A stretch of DNA of 64,000 nucleotides from Nageia nagi (Eukaryota; Pinophyta). Location of the stretch: contig JBITNC010000001.1 in NCBI GenBank assembly GCA_050084985.1, positions 100,874,001 through 100,938,000 of the forward strand. Direction: 5' to 3'. This document shows positions 47,941-58,800 of this stretch, in pieces (the first letter of the stretch is position 1; each line of letters opens with the position of its first letter). The translations under genes and the position numbers were made by a program. The notes below the pieces were generated by a model, which saw only the letters and a list, made by a program, of their open reading frames with translations, was not told where the DNA came from and made no database searches.

Positions 47941-48828
47941 TGTTTACAAATAAAATTGAGCTGCAAATAAATAAACAGGCAAATATCTACAAACTCAATA
48001 TTATCTGTATTTAAGCTAGGATAGCGATTTATTCTAGATAATAATAAATAACAACATAACCAATTCAGAAGTGTAATTGTACCAACCAAAACTATGATTT
48101 GTGTACTTACCTCACGGAACGTACCTGACAACAAAAGATGTAGATATTGGCGATGTACTGATGATGAGCTATCTTTCCAACAATGTCGTGACCTGCAAGG
48201 ATGCTAAAAGAGGACCACGGGTAGGTCCGTTTCAATGATATAAGAGCACCAATGGTGTTCTTCCGTTCACAAAGGAGCACCGACAGTGTTCTTCCATTCA
48301 TAAAGGAGCACCAGTGGCCTTCGTTCTATAGTTTTAACCTCTCGATTAGGTCCAGAAATTCAGTATAGATGTCTCAGATAGCAGTGTGATATCAGAATTG
48401 ATCGTAGATGTCAGGATAGCTCGCGTAAGGAAGCACACAAACCACAGCCTTGTAGGCGGTACCGAGAGATACCTTAAGGGGTAGCCACTTACAAGACCAT
48501 ACGCGGGATCATGTGTATCCTTGTTATCGTGGACTTACTATTAGATCCCTTATTTATATAGATAATAGATAATACCGCCCATAGCTCGGCGTGCATCCAC
48601 ATAAATAAGGTTAATTCACAAGATTTAAGATAAACACATCAATAAACAAGATAATTCATGCAATATTCAAGATAAAGCCATGCAATATTCAAGATAACCC
48701 ATGCAATATTCATATTCAATCCAAACATTGATATTATCCCTTTAATACATTCAAGACATATATTTAGGCCAAGCATATTTCATTAATTTATTGATTTAAA
48801 AACATAAATTCATTTTTATGTGTTAACA
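47941..48828 (-). repeat. 5' LTR of the deleted Tat element
   Basis: 888 bp, highly similar to 41979-42853. It has an additional copy of a roughly 29-bp unit (GGTGTTCTTCC-TTCA-AAAGGAGCACC) near 48260-48310. A minus-strand TATA box, TATAAATAA, lies at 48550-48558. Confidence 0.9.
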
Positions 48829-48833
48829 GTTAG

Positions 48834-49558
48834 CACTTAAAAATATGGATCATGTTCATTAGATATTTATAATTATATCAAACATTTATCAATGAAGAAA
48901 TCACTAACACATATTTTAGGACTATTCAATGGATTCCATACCATCTTAATGGTGGAAGATCTACATTGAAATCAGTTAACATTTTTTACATATAAGTTTT
49001 TAATTCAACTAATTGAATTTTTTAATTCATTTAATTAGTTTAAGAAAGTATATGCATTTTATGATAAATTTATACATGGATTTTATGACATTAGAAATAA
49101 CTATTCAAATACATAAATGATATAAATTTATATTTGAATAATGTTTTTTATTAATTATATCTATCATTCACCTTAAAAGGATGTTACAAGATATTATTTA
49201 CTTGTAACCTATTTTTGGTGGGCATAAACTATATATATTTTTATTGCCTTAATTCTTTGGCAAGTATAATGTTTTGATGATTTCCTAAAATTATGATAGC
49301 AATCTATAATAGCAATGATGGTAAGTTTTAATTCTTTAAACCTTAAATTGTGCATCTCATAATAATACTTTATTTACTAAAACATGAGTGGTTATGTAAT
49401 GATTGGTTAACTTTTAAAGGTTTCATATACTTAGAGAAAGTATGATAATTATACCTTCTTTATTATGCCAATATGTCATAATTATGATGGTTTTTCCCTT
49501 AAGGAGAAATTAATATTTGAATGATAATTTTCTAATTCTATAATTATGATAATAACCA
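48834..49558. other. AT-rich DNA without recognised features
   Basis: No gene, LTR or repeat was recognised in this interval to the right of the deleted Tat element. Confidence 0.4.
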
Positions 49559-49826
49559 AATGAAAAGAGAAGTATTTTTAAAATGTGTGACAATGGATTT
49601 TAAAATATCTACTTCAAATATTATTAAATGAAAGTTGATATTTTGAGTACATTTGATGCAATGTTGATATCTTATATCACTTTGATGTAATGTTGAAAAG
49701 AGCAATCTTTTTACAATGTGTAATGATGGATTTTAAAATAATCTACTTCAAATATTATTAAATACAAATTGATATTTTGAGTAAATTTGATGCAATGTTG
49801 ATATTTTATATCACTTTGATGTAATG
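49559..49826. repeat. Tandem duplication of about 133 bp
   Basis: Two copies begin near 49559 and 49692. The shared word TGGATTTTAAAAT starts at 49594 and 49727, and CTACTTCAAATATTATTAAAT and CACTTTGATGTAATGTTGA follow in both. Confidence 0.85.
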
Positions 49827-49854
49827 TTGATTGGTTATATCATATGAATACCAC

Positions 49855-50042
49855 ATATATTTAATTCCTTTTTGGGAATTTTATATCTTTGTTTAAGGAT
49901 TGATATTCACTTGAATTCCTTATTAGGAATTTGTATCCATGTTTATGGATTAATGTCAGATTATTTACTTCTTTTTTGAGAAGTTTATATCCATGTTTAT
50001 GAATTCAAACCACATTATTTGCTTCCATGTTGGTAAGTTGTA
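49855..50042. repeat. Tandem repeat of about 52 bp with a palindrome per unit
   Basis: Units carry short inverted arms: AATTCC/GGAATT at 49863-49880, AATTCC/GGAATT at 49914-49931, ACTTCT/AGAAGT at 49967-49984, and a weaker GCTTCC block near 50021. Each is followed by TATATC- or TATCCATGT-type sequence. The arms of the third unit differ from the first two on both sides and still pair. Confidence 0.65.
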
Positions 50043-50084
50043 TCCATGTCAATAGGTTTGTTGATGGATACCTTCCTTATCAAA

Positions 50085-50392
50085 GCTACAATATTGTTGT
50101 TGGAGACTTTAAACCCCCAAATCATCATATTTATAAATGGATTAGGATTTATGCATATTGAGTTATGTCATGGTCAAGTTAGTATTTTGTGGCTTGTTCT
50201 TTATCCAATCTATAGTATTGTTGTTGGATAACTTAAACCTCCAAATTGACATGTTTATAAATGGATAATATCTTGAATTGTGGCATGGTCAAGATGATAT
50301 TTTTTGGTTTTTTCTTCATCCAAGATATAGTATTATTGTTGGAGATATTAAACCTCCACATCAACATGTTTGTAAATGGATAAGAACTTATG
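50085..50392. repeat. Diverged tandem repeat of about 120 bp
   Basis: ATTGTTGTTGGA-type words occur near 50093, 50217 and 50332. Each is followed by an AAACC(C/T)CCA block, TTTATAAATGGAT-like sequence and CATGGTCAAG-like sequence. Confidence 0.65.
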
Positions 50393-50670
50393 CATCTTGA
50401 CTTGTGGCATGGTCAAGTTGGCATTTTATGGATTATAGCTTGTGCATCTTGACTAAATCATAGTTAAGTTGGAGTATTATAGATTATTTATCTTGACTAG
50501 AGGATAGAAAAGTTGGTAGTTTGTAGCTTGTCCATCTTGACTTGGTGGCATGGTCAAGTTGAAATTTTGTGTCTTGTACATCTTGACTAGGTGGCCTAGT
50601 CAAGTTGGCATTTTATGGCTTATAAATCTTTACTTAATGGCATAATTAAGTAAGCATTTAATTACTTATA
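50393..50670. repeat. Tandem repeat of about 45 bp built on CTTGAC...GTCAAG
   Basis: CATCTTGACT-type words lie at 50393, 50445, 50489, 50533, 50579 and 50624. Several units form hairpins. Near 50583 CTTGACTAGG and CCTAGTCAAG flank only three bases. The last unit instead pairs TACTTAAT with ATTAAGTA. Two units have lost pairing. Confidence 0.7.
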
Positions 50671-51753
50671 GATTTATTAAGATAGAATGTATATAATGGA
50701 ATATTATGGCATATAAAGTAGCTTCTATGTGTGACAAGTGATCAACAAAAGAGTAATTTCATATCATATAGTTGCATAACTTATATTAATATATGGTATT
50801 TTTTTGCTTTCAATTATATACCAACCTTTCTAAATGGTGTTGATTGATTAGATGTTTTTGGTGCCACTAATAACTTGAAAATAAATGATATGTATGAAAA
50901 AAAAATAAAAACATTTTAGTAGAAGTGTGTGGTGGCACTTGCCATCTAGATTAGTGGTGCCTAATTGAGAGTTTGCACTTGACCCATTAAGTAGAGGTAC
51001 ACATTCAAATTGAACAACATGATAATAGTCATGGTGAACTAATTTTCAACATGCTTAGGTTTATCCTCTAATGAAATGGATACATGAGGATATATACATA
51101 ATAATATTAAATTACAAGGAGTATTAGACTTAAGTTCCACTCTAGCCAACACTAGGGAGGGATCATCATTGGGCACCATGACTAATGATTTTTCACTAGA
51201 ATATGAGAAAAATATTTTATGTGATCAATTATATGTTATAAAGATACAACATGATATGTTTAATAGGAAGAGGGATAATTAATTATAAAGAAGGTATTCT
51301 TGAATTAATAATTGAGCTAGACAAGAATTTGGAGGTTGTTAGGCTAGATGCCACTACTTGTGTAAGCCCTCCAGTTCCTCTTGTTCCCCATGAGGCACAT
51401 GCAAAGTGAGATGTACATGGACTTATTAATGAATATTTTCCATGCTTAAGAAATATGAATTGGAAAAAATATTTCCCATATTGATTAGAAATAAGGAAGA
51501 AATATATGCATGTGATTGAAATCTTCTTACTGGATGTTGCATCAGATTGCATGTATGGACACCCAATGGTAAAATAAATAAGATTTCTATTTTTTTTAAA
51601 GTATTTAATGTACTTACTTGAATATGATATATCTTCATACTATTTATTTATTACATTAAGAAAAATATGTTAATATTAAGTGACCTTGGCTATATTAATC
51701 TATTTTCATGTATTTTTTGATAAAATTAACCTCAAGGAGGAGAATGATTATAA
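50671..51753 (+). pseudogene. Unidentified coding-like remnant
   Basis: Plus-strand reading from 51271 gives KEGILELIIELDKNLEVVRL, then CVSPPVPLVPHEAHAK, a stop, then DVHGLINEYFPCLRN and, after another stop, VIEIFLLDVASDCMYGHPMV, ending near 51570. Composition and length look like former coding sequence, but I do not recognise a family. It could belong to a decayed element or a captured gene. A purine-rich AAGGAGGAGAATGATTA at 51733-51749 might be a polypurine tract. Confidence 0.3.
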
Positions 51754-52249
51754 TGTATGATGTCAACTTCAAAACAAAAGCATATTGAGATCAAAGCAAA
51801 TTTTATTAGTGTTGCAATGAAAATAAAGCTGGAATGTAGAATAACATGAAACACAAATTATTCTTAAATCTTCACTGAACCTCAAATTATGTAAGATAGA
51901 TAAACATGCTACAATTGTAAAATGATATTGATTTTCAGTTAAGACTACAATTTGCCCTTGGAAGGGACTTTTACAAATGTCATTTGCCAAAATAAGAGTA
52001 TTAGATATCCATTGTTTTTGATTTACTTGCTTCTCTCCTTGATATGAACCGGTAAATCCTACACACATGCAAAAGACAATACCATCAAAGCATCTATGTA
52101 TAACATGAATTGAATTGAAACTAGCATAAAATAATAAAATGTATAAGCTCACAAGATTTTGGCAGCATTACCCTACTTTAAAAATGGGTCAAGATTCTCT
52201 TTCATTTGCTTTGTATTAACTTGTATTTATAGATTTTGGATGGGATATT
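51754..52249 (-). repeat. 3' LTR of a minus-strand gypsy element, left part
   Basis: On the minus strand this part ends CATCATACA at 51754. It contains the promoter-like CTATAAATAC (TATA at 52224-52231), which resembles the LTR at 2316-3154. The copia element at 52250 interrupts it, and it resumes at 61146. The left end is tentative because the partner LTR is off the window. Confidence 0.45.
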
Positions 52250-52738
52250 TGTTAGAATTTGTAATGAAATATTGTGAATATCTAAACTCCTTGTAAATTC
52301 AATTAATCGCTTAAGGGTATGTAGATACCTTAAGAGATTAATAGAATTCTTTAATATGTAGACTTTGACTTTACCAAAGTGGTTAGTTGGTAGGTTGAAG
52401 TTTGGTGATACATTTAATGTAACCCTAACCTTACCCTTGGGTTAAAGGAAGGTTAGGGAGGTGCTCTCAACCTATAAATAGAGGTCCTCTCCTCTTGTAA
52501 ACATATCTAAGTTTTGAGTAAGATTACTCTACTTGGTTGTGTAGGAGAGAGCTAGAGAATAGTTGTAAGAGAGACATAGATTTGAGAATAAGAGAACTAG
52601 TTGTGGATGTACTCCCAAGGAGGGAGGAACCACATTATATTGATGTGTTATCTTGAGTGATTGTGTTATCTTGTGTACACTTGAGTTTCCTAGTCTAAGG
52701 TCCTAGAGGATTTGTTTAGATCTAGATCAAATCCTTCA
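52250..52738 (+). repeat. 5' LTR of the young copia
   Basis: Starts TGTTAGAATTTGTAATG and ends CAAATCCTTCA. A TATA box, TATAAATA, lies at 52473-52480; transcription would begin some 30 bases later. Confidence 0.95.
52473..52480 (+). promoter_or_regulatory. TATA box in the copia 5' LTR
   Basis: TATAAATA within CAACCTATAAATAGAGG. The same box is at 60875-60882 in the 3' LTR. The context is a canonical plant RNA polymerase II promoter. Confidence 0.7.
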
Positions 52739-52740
52739 AT

Positions 52741-52752
52741 TGGTATCAGAGC
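52741..52752 (+). promoter_or_regulatory. Primer binding site, initiator Met tRNA type
   Basis: TGGTATCAGAGC, two bases after the LTR end, is the standard plant copia primer site. A 39-40 bp repeat around CCTTGTTGTGGAA follows directly (52752, 52791, 52831). Confidence 0.9.
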
Positions 52753-53422
52753 CTTGTTGTGGAAGCTCTTCTTCTAGGTGTAGACATTCTCCTTGTTGTG
52801 GAATCAAATCCTTCTTGGTGTAGAAGCTCTCCTTGTTGTGGAAGCTCTTCTTTTGGTGTGGAAGCTACATCTTGGAAGTTCATCCTTCTTCACTCCTCAT
52901 CTTTCACCCCCTTGGTGAGGTAAATTTTAAAGAGCAGGTATAAAGATTCTCCTCATTTGGTCATTTATTTTGATTATTACATAATGCTACTAACACCTTA
53001 TTTGCTAAGTGTTAGTTCCTTTTTTAAGTTATGATTAACAAGTTGCAATTTTTTACTAATACTCTATGTTACTTGCAATTTTAAATTGCTATAGTTCTTT
53101 TAAAAAGGGTTAGTATACAACAATTGTAATTTGTTGGTCATGTTATATTGAACTTAAAAGTATGTGTTGGTTCAATTATTTGATTAAATACCAATATATG
53201 ATGCAAAATTACAATAATTGTACTAACATTTTTTATGTTAGTAGTAATGTATTATTATGAAATTTCTCATATATACTATCATTAGTGAGTTAGTGATATG
53301 ATCCTAAGCAAAAGGCATCAACATTTCCAAAAATAAAAGGAGGACAAATTTTTTTTTAAGGGCACAATAATATATTCCAAAGATCAATATTTATTGTTTT
53401 TTTTGTTGTTTAAAATATAGTT

Positions 53423-53463
<41 letters not shown>

Positions 53464-53639
53464 TTATTTTAAATTTGTTTAAAAGCACAAATATTTATAT
53501 ATATTTTTATATTTTAAATCTGTTTAAAATATTCAAAAATATATATATATTTTTTTATTGTGTTTAGTTAAAATCAAAAATAAATTAATTGGGGGGGTCA
53601 TTAATTGAATTAAATCAAATACATATTTCAGGGGGGTAA
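52753..53639 (+). other. Copia leader, left part
   Basis: Non-coding leader. It holds the 39-40 bp repeat at its start, then AT-rich sequence, and a TA microsatellite at 53425-53459. It ends at G-runs at 53591 and 53632. Confidence 0.6.
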
Positions 53640-54560
53640 TCTTCAGCTGCTCCTCCGCCCACATGCGCGTGGCGCTCCTTCCAACCACCACTGCCACCGC
53701 TCCTCCTCCACACACGCGTGCCACTGATGGCTCCTCCCATCCATGTCTTTGCTCCTTTGACTGCCTCCTCACGATGCCATGCTCATGGGATATACACCAA
53801 CCTGCCCTCCCTATCACACAACATGGGCCTGCACGTGAATTGTTTGCAGGAGATGCTCCTTCCGACCACCATTGCCACTGCTCCTCCTCCACACGCATGT
53901 GCCACTGATGGCTCCTCCCGTCCATATCTCTGCTCCTCTGACTGCCTCCTCACGATGCCATGCTCGCGAGATATACACCAACCTGCCCTCCCTGTCACAT
54001 AACACGGGCCTGCACGTGAATTATTTGCAGGAGATGTTGCTGCTGCCATCATTGCCTGGACTCCCATGCTTACCCTGATTTGTGGGCTTCCAACGATCGT
54101 AGACTCTACACCAGAAGGATCCCTTGCAACGTCGTCAGCTTGTTTGCAACCATGCGTGCTACAGACCATCTCCCTTGTCCACATGCCTGCTACAAACCAC
54201 CCTTTCCTGCCATGCCCAACATGCGTACTATTTGCAAGCTCCCTACTACTCTGAAACATTTCAGAGCCAGCATGATCTGCATCGAGATGGCTCATGAATT
54301 CATTACTGGCCTTCACTACTCGCAGGCTCCTCATGCTTTATTGGCCGACCCAGATCGTCGGCTATGCCACGATGCCATTTTTTTCACGTCAACATCCTCC
54401 CTCACATCGCACCTTCGGTAGTCAACAGCCACCCTATGCACCTCACACGTTCTCTGCCCTCCTCCGTGACCTCCTTACCACCTTGGTCTCCCCTGCCACC
54501 CCTGCCCAGCTTCTCCACCACCCTGTGGCTTACACATGGCCCCTTCCCATTTTTTTTTCA
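53640..54560. repeat. GC-rich island with a 181-bp tandem duplication
   Basis: This segment of the copia leader is far richer in G and C than everything around it. A unit starting CTCCTTCC(A/G)ACCACCA at 53675 recurs at 53856, 181 bp later, with shared CCTCCTCCACAC, GCCACTGATGGCTCCTCCC, CTCACGATGCCATGCTC and GGCCTGCACGTGAATT. A shorter third start is near 54030. Long open frames occur on both strands (183 codons on the minus strand at 54334-53783), as expected where stops are rare. None has a recognisable domain. It may be a captured sequence. Flanking sequences 53613-53638 and 54588-54607 are weakly inverted (TCAAATA, GGGGGTAA). Confidence 0.75.
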
Positions 54561-55847
54561 ACTTTAGTTGTTGAGCCTTAATTTTTTACCCCCTCCATAT
54601 TTGATTTGATTTTTTTTTTTTCAAAAACAAAGGGGGGGGGTCATCTTTTAAAACTACCCAGCATTTAATTGTTTATTGACTTAGGAGTATTTTTTTTAGT
54701 GCTTAAAGTGGGAGAAGCATTAAAAATTGGGGTATGGGTCTCCTATTACAACTTGCACACTTATCCTTCTTAGGCATTTTTCCTTACTTGCTTCCAAGTC
54801 AATTGCTCCCATTAAATGCACTTAGGCCTACTTATACTATTTCTCATCTTCTACTCCACATTGCATGTTTCATTTAAGTGCATATGCAATCTCTAAGCAT
54901 AGTAAAAAGGGATAAATCTTTAAGTAAAAAGGGGGGAATTGGTATAATTTTTTACTTAAATTTTATCTAGAAGTTGCATGCTAGACTTATGATGCATCTA
55001 TCTTTATCTTGTTTGAAGAATAAAACATGCTTAGGACTTAAATTTTTTAATGCATGATGAATGCTTACTTAAATTTTTAAGTCATGAAACAATGCATGTT
55101 ATGAATTAAATACTAAGTAGGACTTAGTTCTTTGTTTAATTCATTAAGTGCTTGAATAAATTGAGAAAATATGAACAATGTAAAAGTCCTTTAGGGGTTA
55201 GAACAAAACCCATTGGACTCAATTTTTGGCCTCTTAAGGTTTCAAGTTCGTGTGGATGGAGTATTTTCACTTTACTTTATATTTTTTACACATTTGCTTA
55301 TACTTGCAATACGCAAAAATTTGAAAAGTAACCCCTAAAATGAATACATCCGCATGTATTTTCCACAACATGACTTGTTTGGGGAGCCATGAGGTGAGGA
55401 CAGGGCAGACTGGAGCCCTTTTAGTCTAAAGAACCGAGTGGTGGTAAGTCCATCTTAATTGCCCCTAAGACCTCTATTGGATTGGACATAACTCTATTAG
55501 GTGGACAGGCATGTGTGTAGTGATACCACATGTCCGCACATCCATTCAGGGATTATCCTGATAACCTAGGAGGAAAACTGAAACCCTTAATCAAGATAAT
55601 TAAAATGGCCGATCCAAGATACGTCGGATCCTTGGAAAATAGTAGGTACTTCTCCTTATGAGATTATATCACTGACCAAGGTGAACTGGTTGAGGACTGT
55701 TAGTACCTGGGCTCCACCTTGCGGGCATCCAGGTGAAGGCCTAATTCTATACAAGAAAACAACCCCAACTTTATCCTTCTATGGATCGTGGTTAATGAGT
55801 TTACACATGTGGGACATGTTTGCTTATTAGATGTTTTATATGTATAG
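54561..55847 (+). other. Copia leader, right part
   Basis: Non-coding leader between the GC-rich island and gag. It starts with poly-T and a G-run (54633), then AT-rich sequence. From 55380 to 55760 composition is balanced and low in repeats. No ORF of note. Confidence 0.5.
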
Positions 55848-58800
55848 ATGAAAATTGTAAAAGTTTACATTCTTATTGCATATTCATTTGTTTTTGTAGC
55901 AATGGTTGAAACCTTCATTCCCAAGCACATACTCGATGGTTCCAACTTTGGAATATGGGAACCTCATATGAAAGCTGAGTTACAAGCAAGGAAGCTGTGG
56001 CAGACAGTTAGTGAAGATGTAGTTGCTCCTACCGATGAGAAGGCTCTTGAAATATACAACTCAAAGAATGAGTTAGCAACTTCTATGATTTACCGTGCAG
56101 TTTCAGATGATGTCCTTCTCATGATTTCTTCATCAACTTCAGCAAAGGAAGCTTGGGATAGGTTAAAGAAAATTTACCTTAGGTCCAAATTTTCAAGGAG
56201 GTTTACCATTCTACAAAAGTTGTTGCAGTATCGACAAAGTGAAGATGAAAGTGCCTCCATCTACTTAAACAAAATCATTGACCTCAGGACACAACTGGTT
56301 GGTTGTGGGTGCAACTGGATCAATGATGAGTTCATGGTCTTCATCATTCTACAAAGCCTTACTACAAAGTTCAGCAACTTTGTCACAGTTATGGAAACAA
56401 GGCTCGATGATGAAGAAGATGTCATCTCACTTGATAACCTTTCTAGACTTCTTCTAAAGCATGAGGAAACTTTGAACAAGAAAATGTTGAACCTTTCTCC
56501 AAAGGACCATAGCATTGCTCTAGGAGCAACCAAAACTCCTTTCAAGAAAAAGTTCAAACATTACAAATTCAAAGACAACAAGTCCTCATCTACCTTCAGG
56601 AAGTATGACAAAAAGGGCAACAACAACAATCATGGCAACTACAGGCACAGGAATGATAAAGCAGGATCAAGCAATCCAACACCTCAGGAAAAGTTTGATG
56701 GGAATTGTAACTTCTGTGGCATCTTTGGGCACAAAGAGTATGATTGTCGCAAAAAGAAATTTGCTCAAAAAGGAAAGGGAAATGCAAATGTGAGAACTTT
56801 CAATAATAGAAAGAAGAACAAGCATACTGCTAATGTTGCCTACTACTCAATGACTCAAACTATTTCAAATGATTGGATTGTTGATTCAGGATACACTAAT
56901 CACATGTGTTATGAAAAGGATAAGTTTGAAAACTTTCATAAGTACAAAAAGGATGCAGTTGTGATAGGTGATAATACAGTCCTTGATGTTCACGGAATAG
57001 GAAGTGTGAAGATTCATGGAAAGACTCTTGACAATGTTTTTTATGTGCCTAAACTAAGGATGAATCTCATCTCCGTGATTCAAATTACAAGGAAAGGATG
57101 CTCATTTGAGTTTACCTCACACTCTTGGTGTGTTAAGAAAGGACTTGCCACTTTGATGAAAGGATCAGTAAAGAATGACCTTTATATTGTGGATCAAGTA
57201 CCTTCAAATATTTGTCTTGCTATAAATGTTTGTTCAAAAGGTAATCTTTGGCATCAACGATTAGGACACCTTAACCACAAGAGTATTCAAGCTATGAAAA
57301 CTCAAGAACTTGTGGAAGGTTTACCTAATATTTCACCCACAGTTGGTCTTTGTGAAAGGTGCATTCTAGGAAAGATGCATAGGCAAAAGTTTGAAAAAGA
57401 TAAGGCAACTCGGGCTACTTGTCCTCTTCAACTTGTGCATTCAGATTTGATGGGTCCTTTTCAGACTAAGTCACTAGGTGGAGCTTCTTATGTTCTGACC
57501 TTCATTGATGACTTCAGTAGGATGACATTTGGTTATCTACTTAAGCACAAGGATCAAACTTTTGACAGGTTTCAAGACTTCAAGGCACTTGTTGAAAATC
57601 AAACTAATTTTAAGATCAAAATGCTGAGATCTGACAATGGGGGTGAATATAATAGCAATGAGTTTAACGAATTTTGTGTTAAACATGGGATTAAGCGACA
57701 ATTCACAATCCCTTACACCCCTCAGCAAAATGGAGTTGCTGAAAGGAAGAATCGCACCATTATGGAAATGGCAAGATGCATGTTGGGTAACCTTCCTAGT
57801 TTCTTATGGGGTGAAGTTGTTCACACTGCTATTCACACCCTAAATAGGTGTCCTACTAAGGCAGTTGAAGGTAAAACTCCATATGAAGCATGGACAGGAA
57901 AGAAACCTAACCTCTCACACTTCAGGATCTTCAGTTGTGATGCATTTGCCTTTGTTACCTCAGAGAAAAGAAAGAAGCTAGATAAACGATTAGAAAAATG
58001 CATCTTTGTGGGGTATGATAATCAGCATAGAGGTTACAGGCTCTACTCTTCATCCCATAAAATAGTCTTTGTGTCTAGGGATGTTAAGTTCAAAGAACTT
58101 TCTGAGGATACGACCTCTCATGCTGAAGTGTCTGATACAGATGATTCTTCGCCTGCACCTAACTGGTTGGATGATCATATAAAGATGTCACCACAAGAGC
58201 AAAATTCTCTAGCACAGAGAATTACAAGAAGTATGACCTTGAATAAATCCTTATTTGCCAAAATTGATAATATGCATGAGCCATCAACCTTCAAAGAAGC
58301 TTCCAAGCAAGAGTGTTGGATGGAAGCTATGAAAGTTGAGTATGAGGCTCTCATGAAAAATGAAACTTGGGATTTGGTTCCTTATCCCAATGCGAAAAAT
58401 GTGATTGGTAATAAATGGATATACAAGGTCAAGTACAATTCTGATGGAAAAATTGAAAAATACAAGGCAAGATTAGTGGCCAAAGGATTCACTCAGAAAT
58501 ATGGTATTGATTATGAGGAAACCTTTGCTTCTATGGCCAAGATGCCTACTGTCAGAATAATTCTTGCTCTTTCTGCAGCTCAAGGATGGAAAGCTTTTCA
58601 ACTTGATGTCAAGAGTGCATTTCTCAATGGTGACTTAGATGTTGAAATCTACATGAATCAACCAGAAGGATTTATTTCAGAAGGAAAAGAGTCTCTTGTG
58701 TGTAATCTAAAGAAGTCTTTGTATGGACTTAAGCAAGCACCTAGAGCATGGTACAAGAAAATTTCAGGATTCTTTGCAGATATTGGTTTTTCCAAGTGCT

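Larger units (their letters stand above)
41979..48828 (-). mobile_element. Deleted Tat-type gypsy element with target duplication
   Basis: LTRs at 41979-42853 (875 bp) and 47941-48828 (888 bp) start TGTTAACA and end TGTAAACA on the minus strand. GTTAG at 41974-41978 and 48829-48833 is a 5-bp target duplication, so both ends are intact. Between them are gag, a protease region, an RT N-terminus fused to the integrase C-terminus, and a 3' UTR with three tandem arrays. The catalytic RT box, RNase H and integrase core are missing. With LTRs, primer site and polypurine tract present, it looks like a non-autonomous derivative that could only have moved using another element's enzymes. Confidence 0.9.

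Noticed and set aside
51733-51760. AAGGAGGAGAATGATTA as polypurine tract of a plus-strand element starting its LTR at about 51754
   Set aside because: The LTR signals at 61554 and the TATA context at 52224 favour a minus-strand LTR, so a plus-strand reading conflicts. Not excluded.
52741-52752. TGGTATCAGAGC could be taken as part of a tRNA gene
   Set aside because: No cloverleaf can be formed around it; it is a primer binding site next to an LTR.
53533-54581. Overlapping frames up to 183 codons in the GC-rich copia leader segment
   Set aside because: GC-rich sequence has few stop codons. The frames overlap on both strands, are repeat-derived and show no domain, so I list the segment as a repeat instead of a gene.
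53613-54607. Weak terminal inverted repeats around the GC-rich island, suggesting a Pack-MULE-like insertion
   Set aside because: Only short words match and no target duplication was found; the G-runs and AT-rich words could match by chance. Kept as a hint only.
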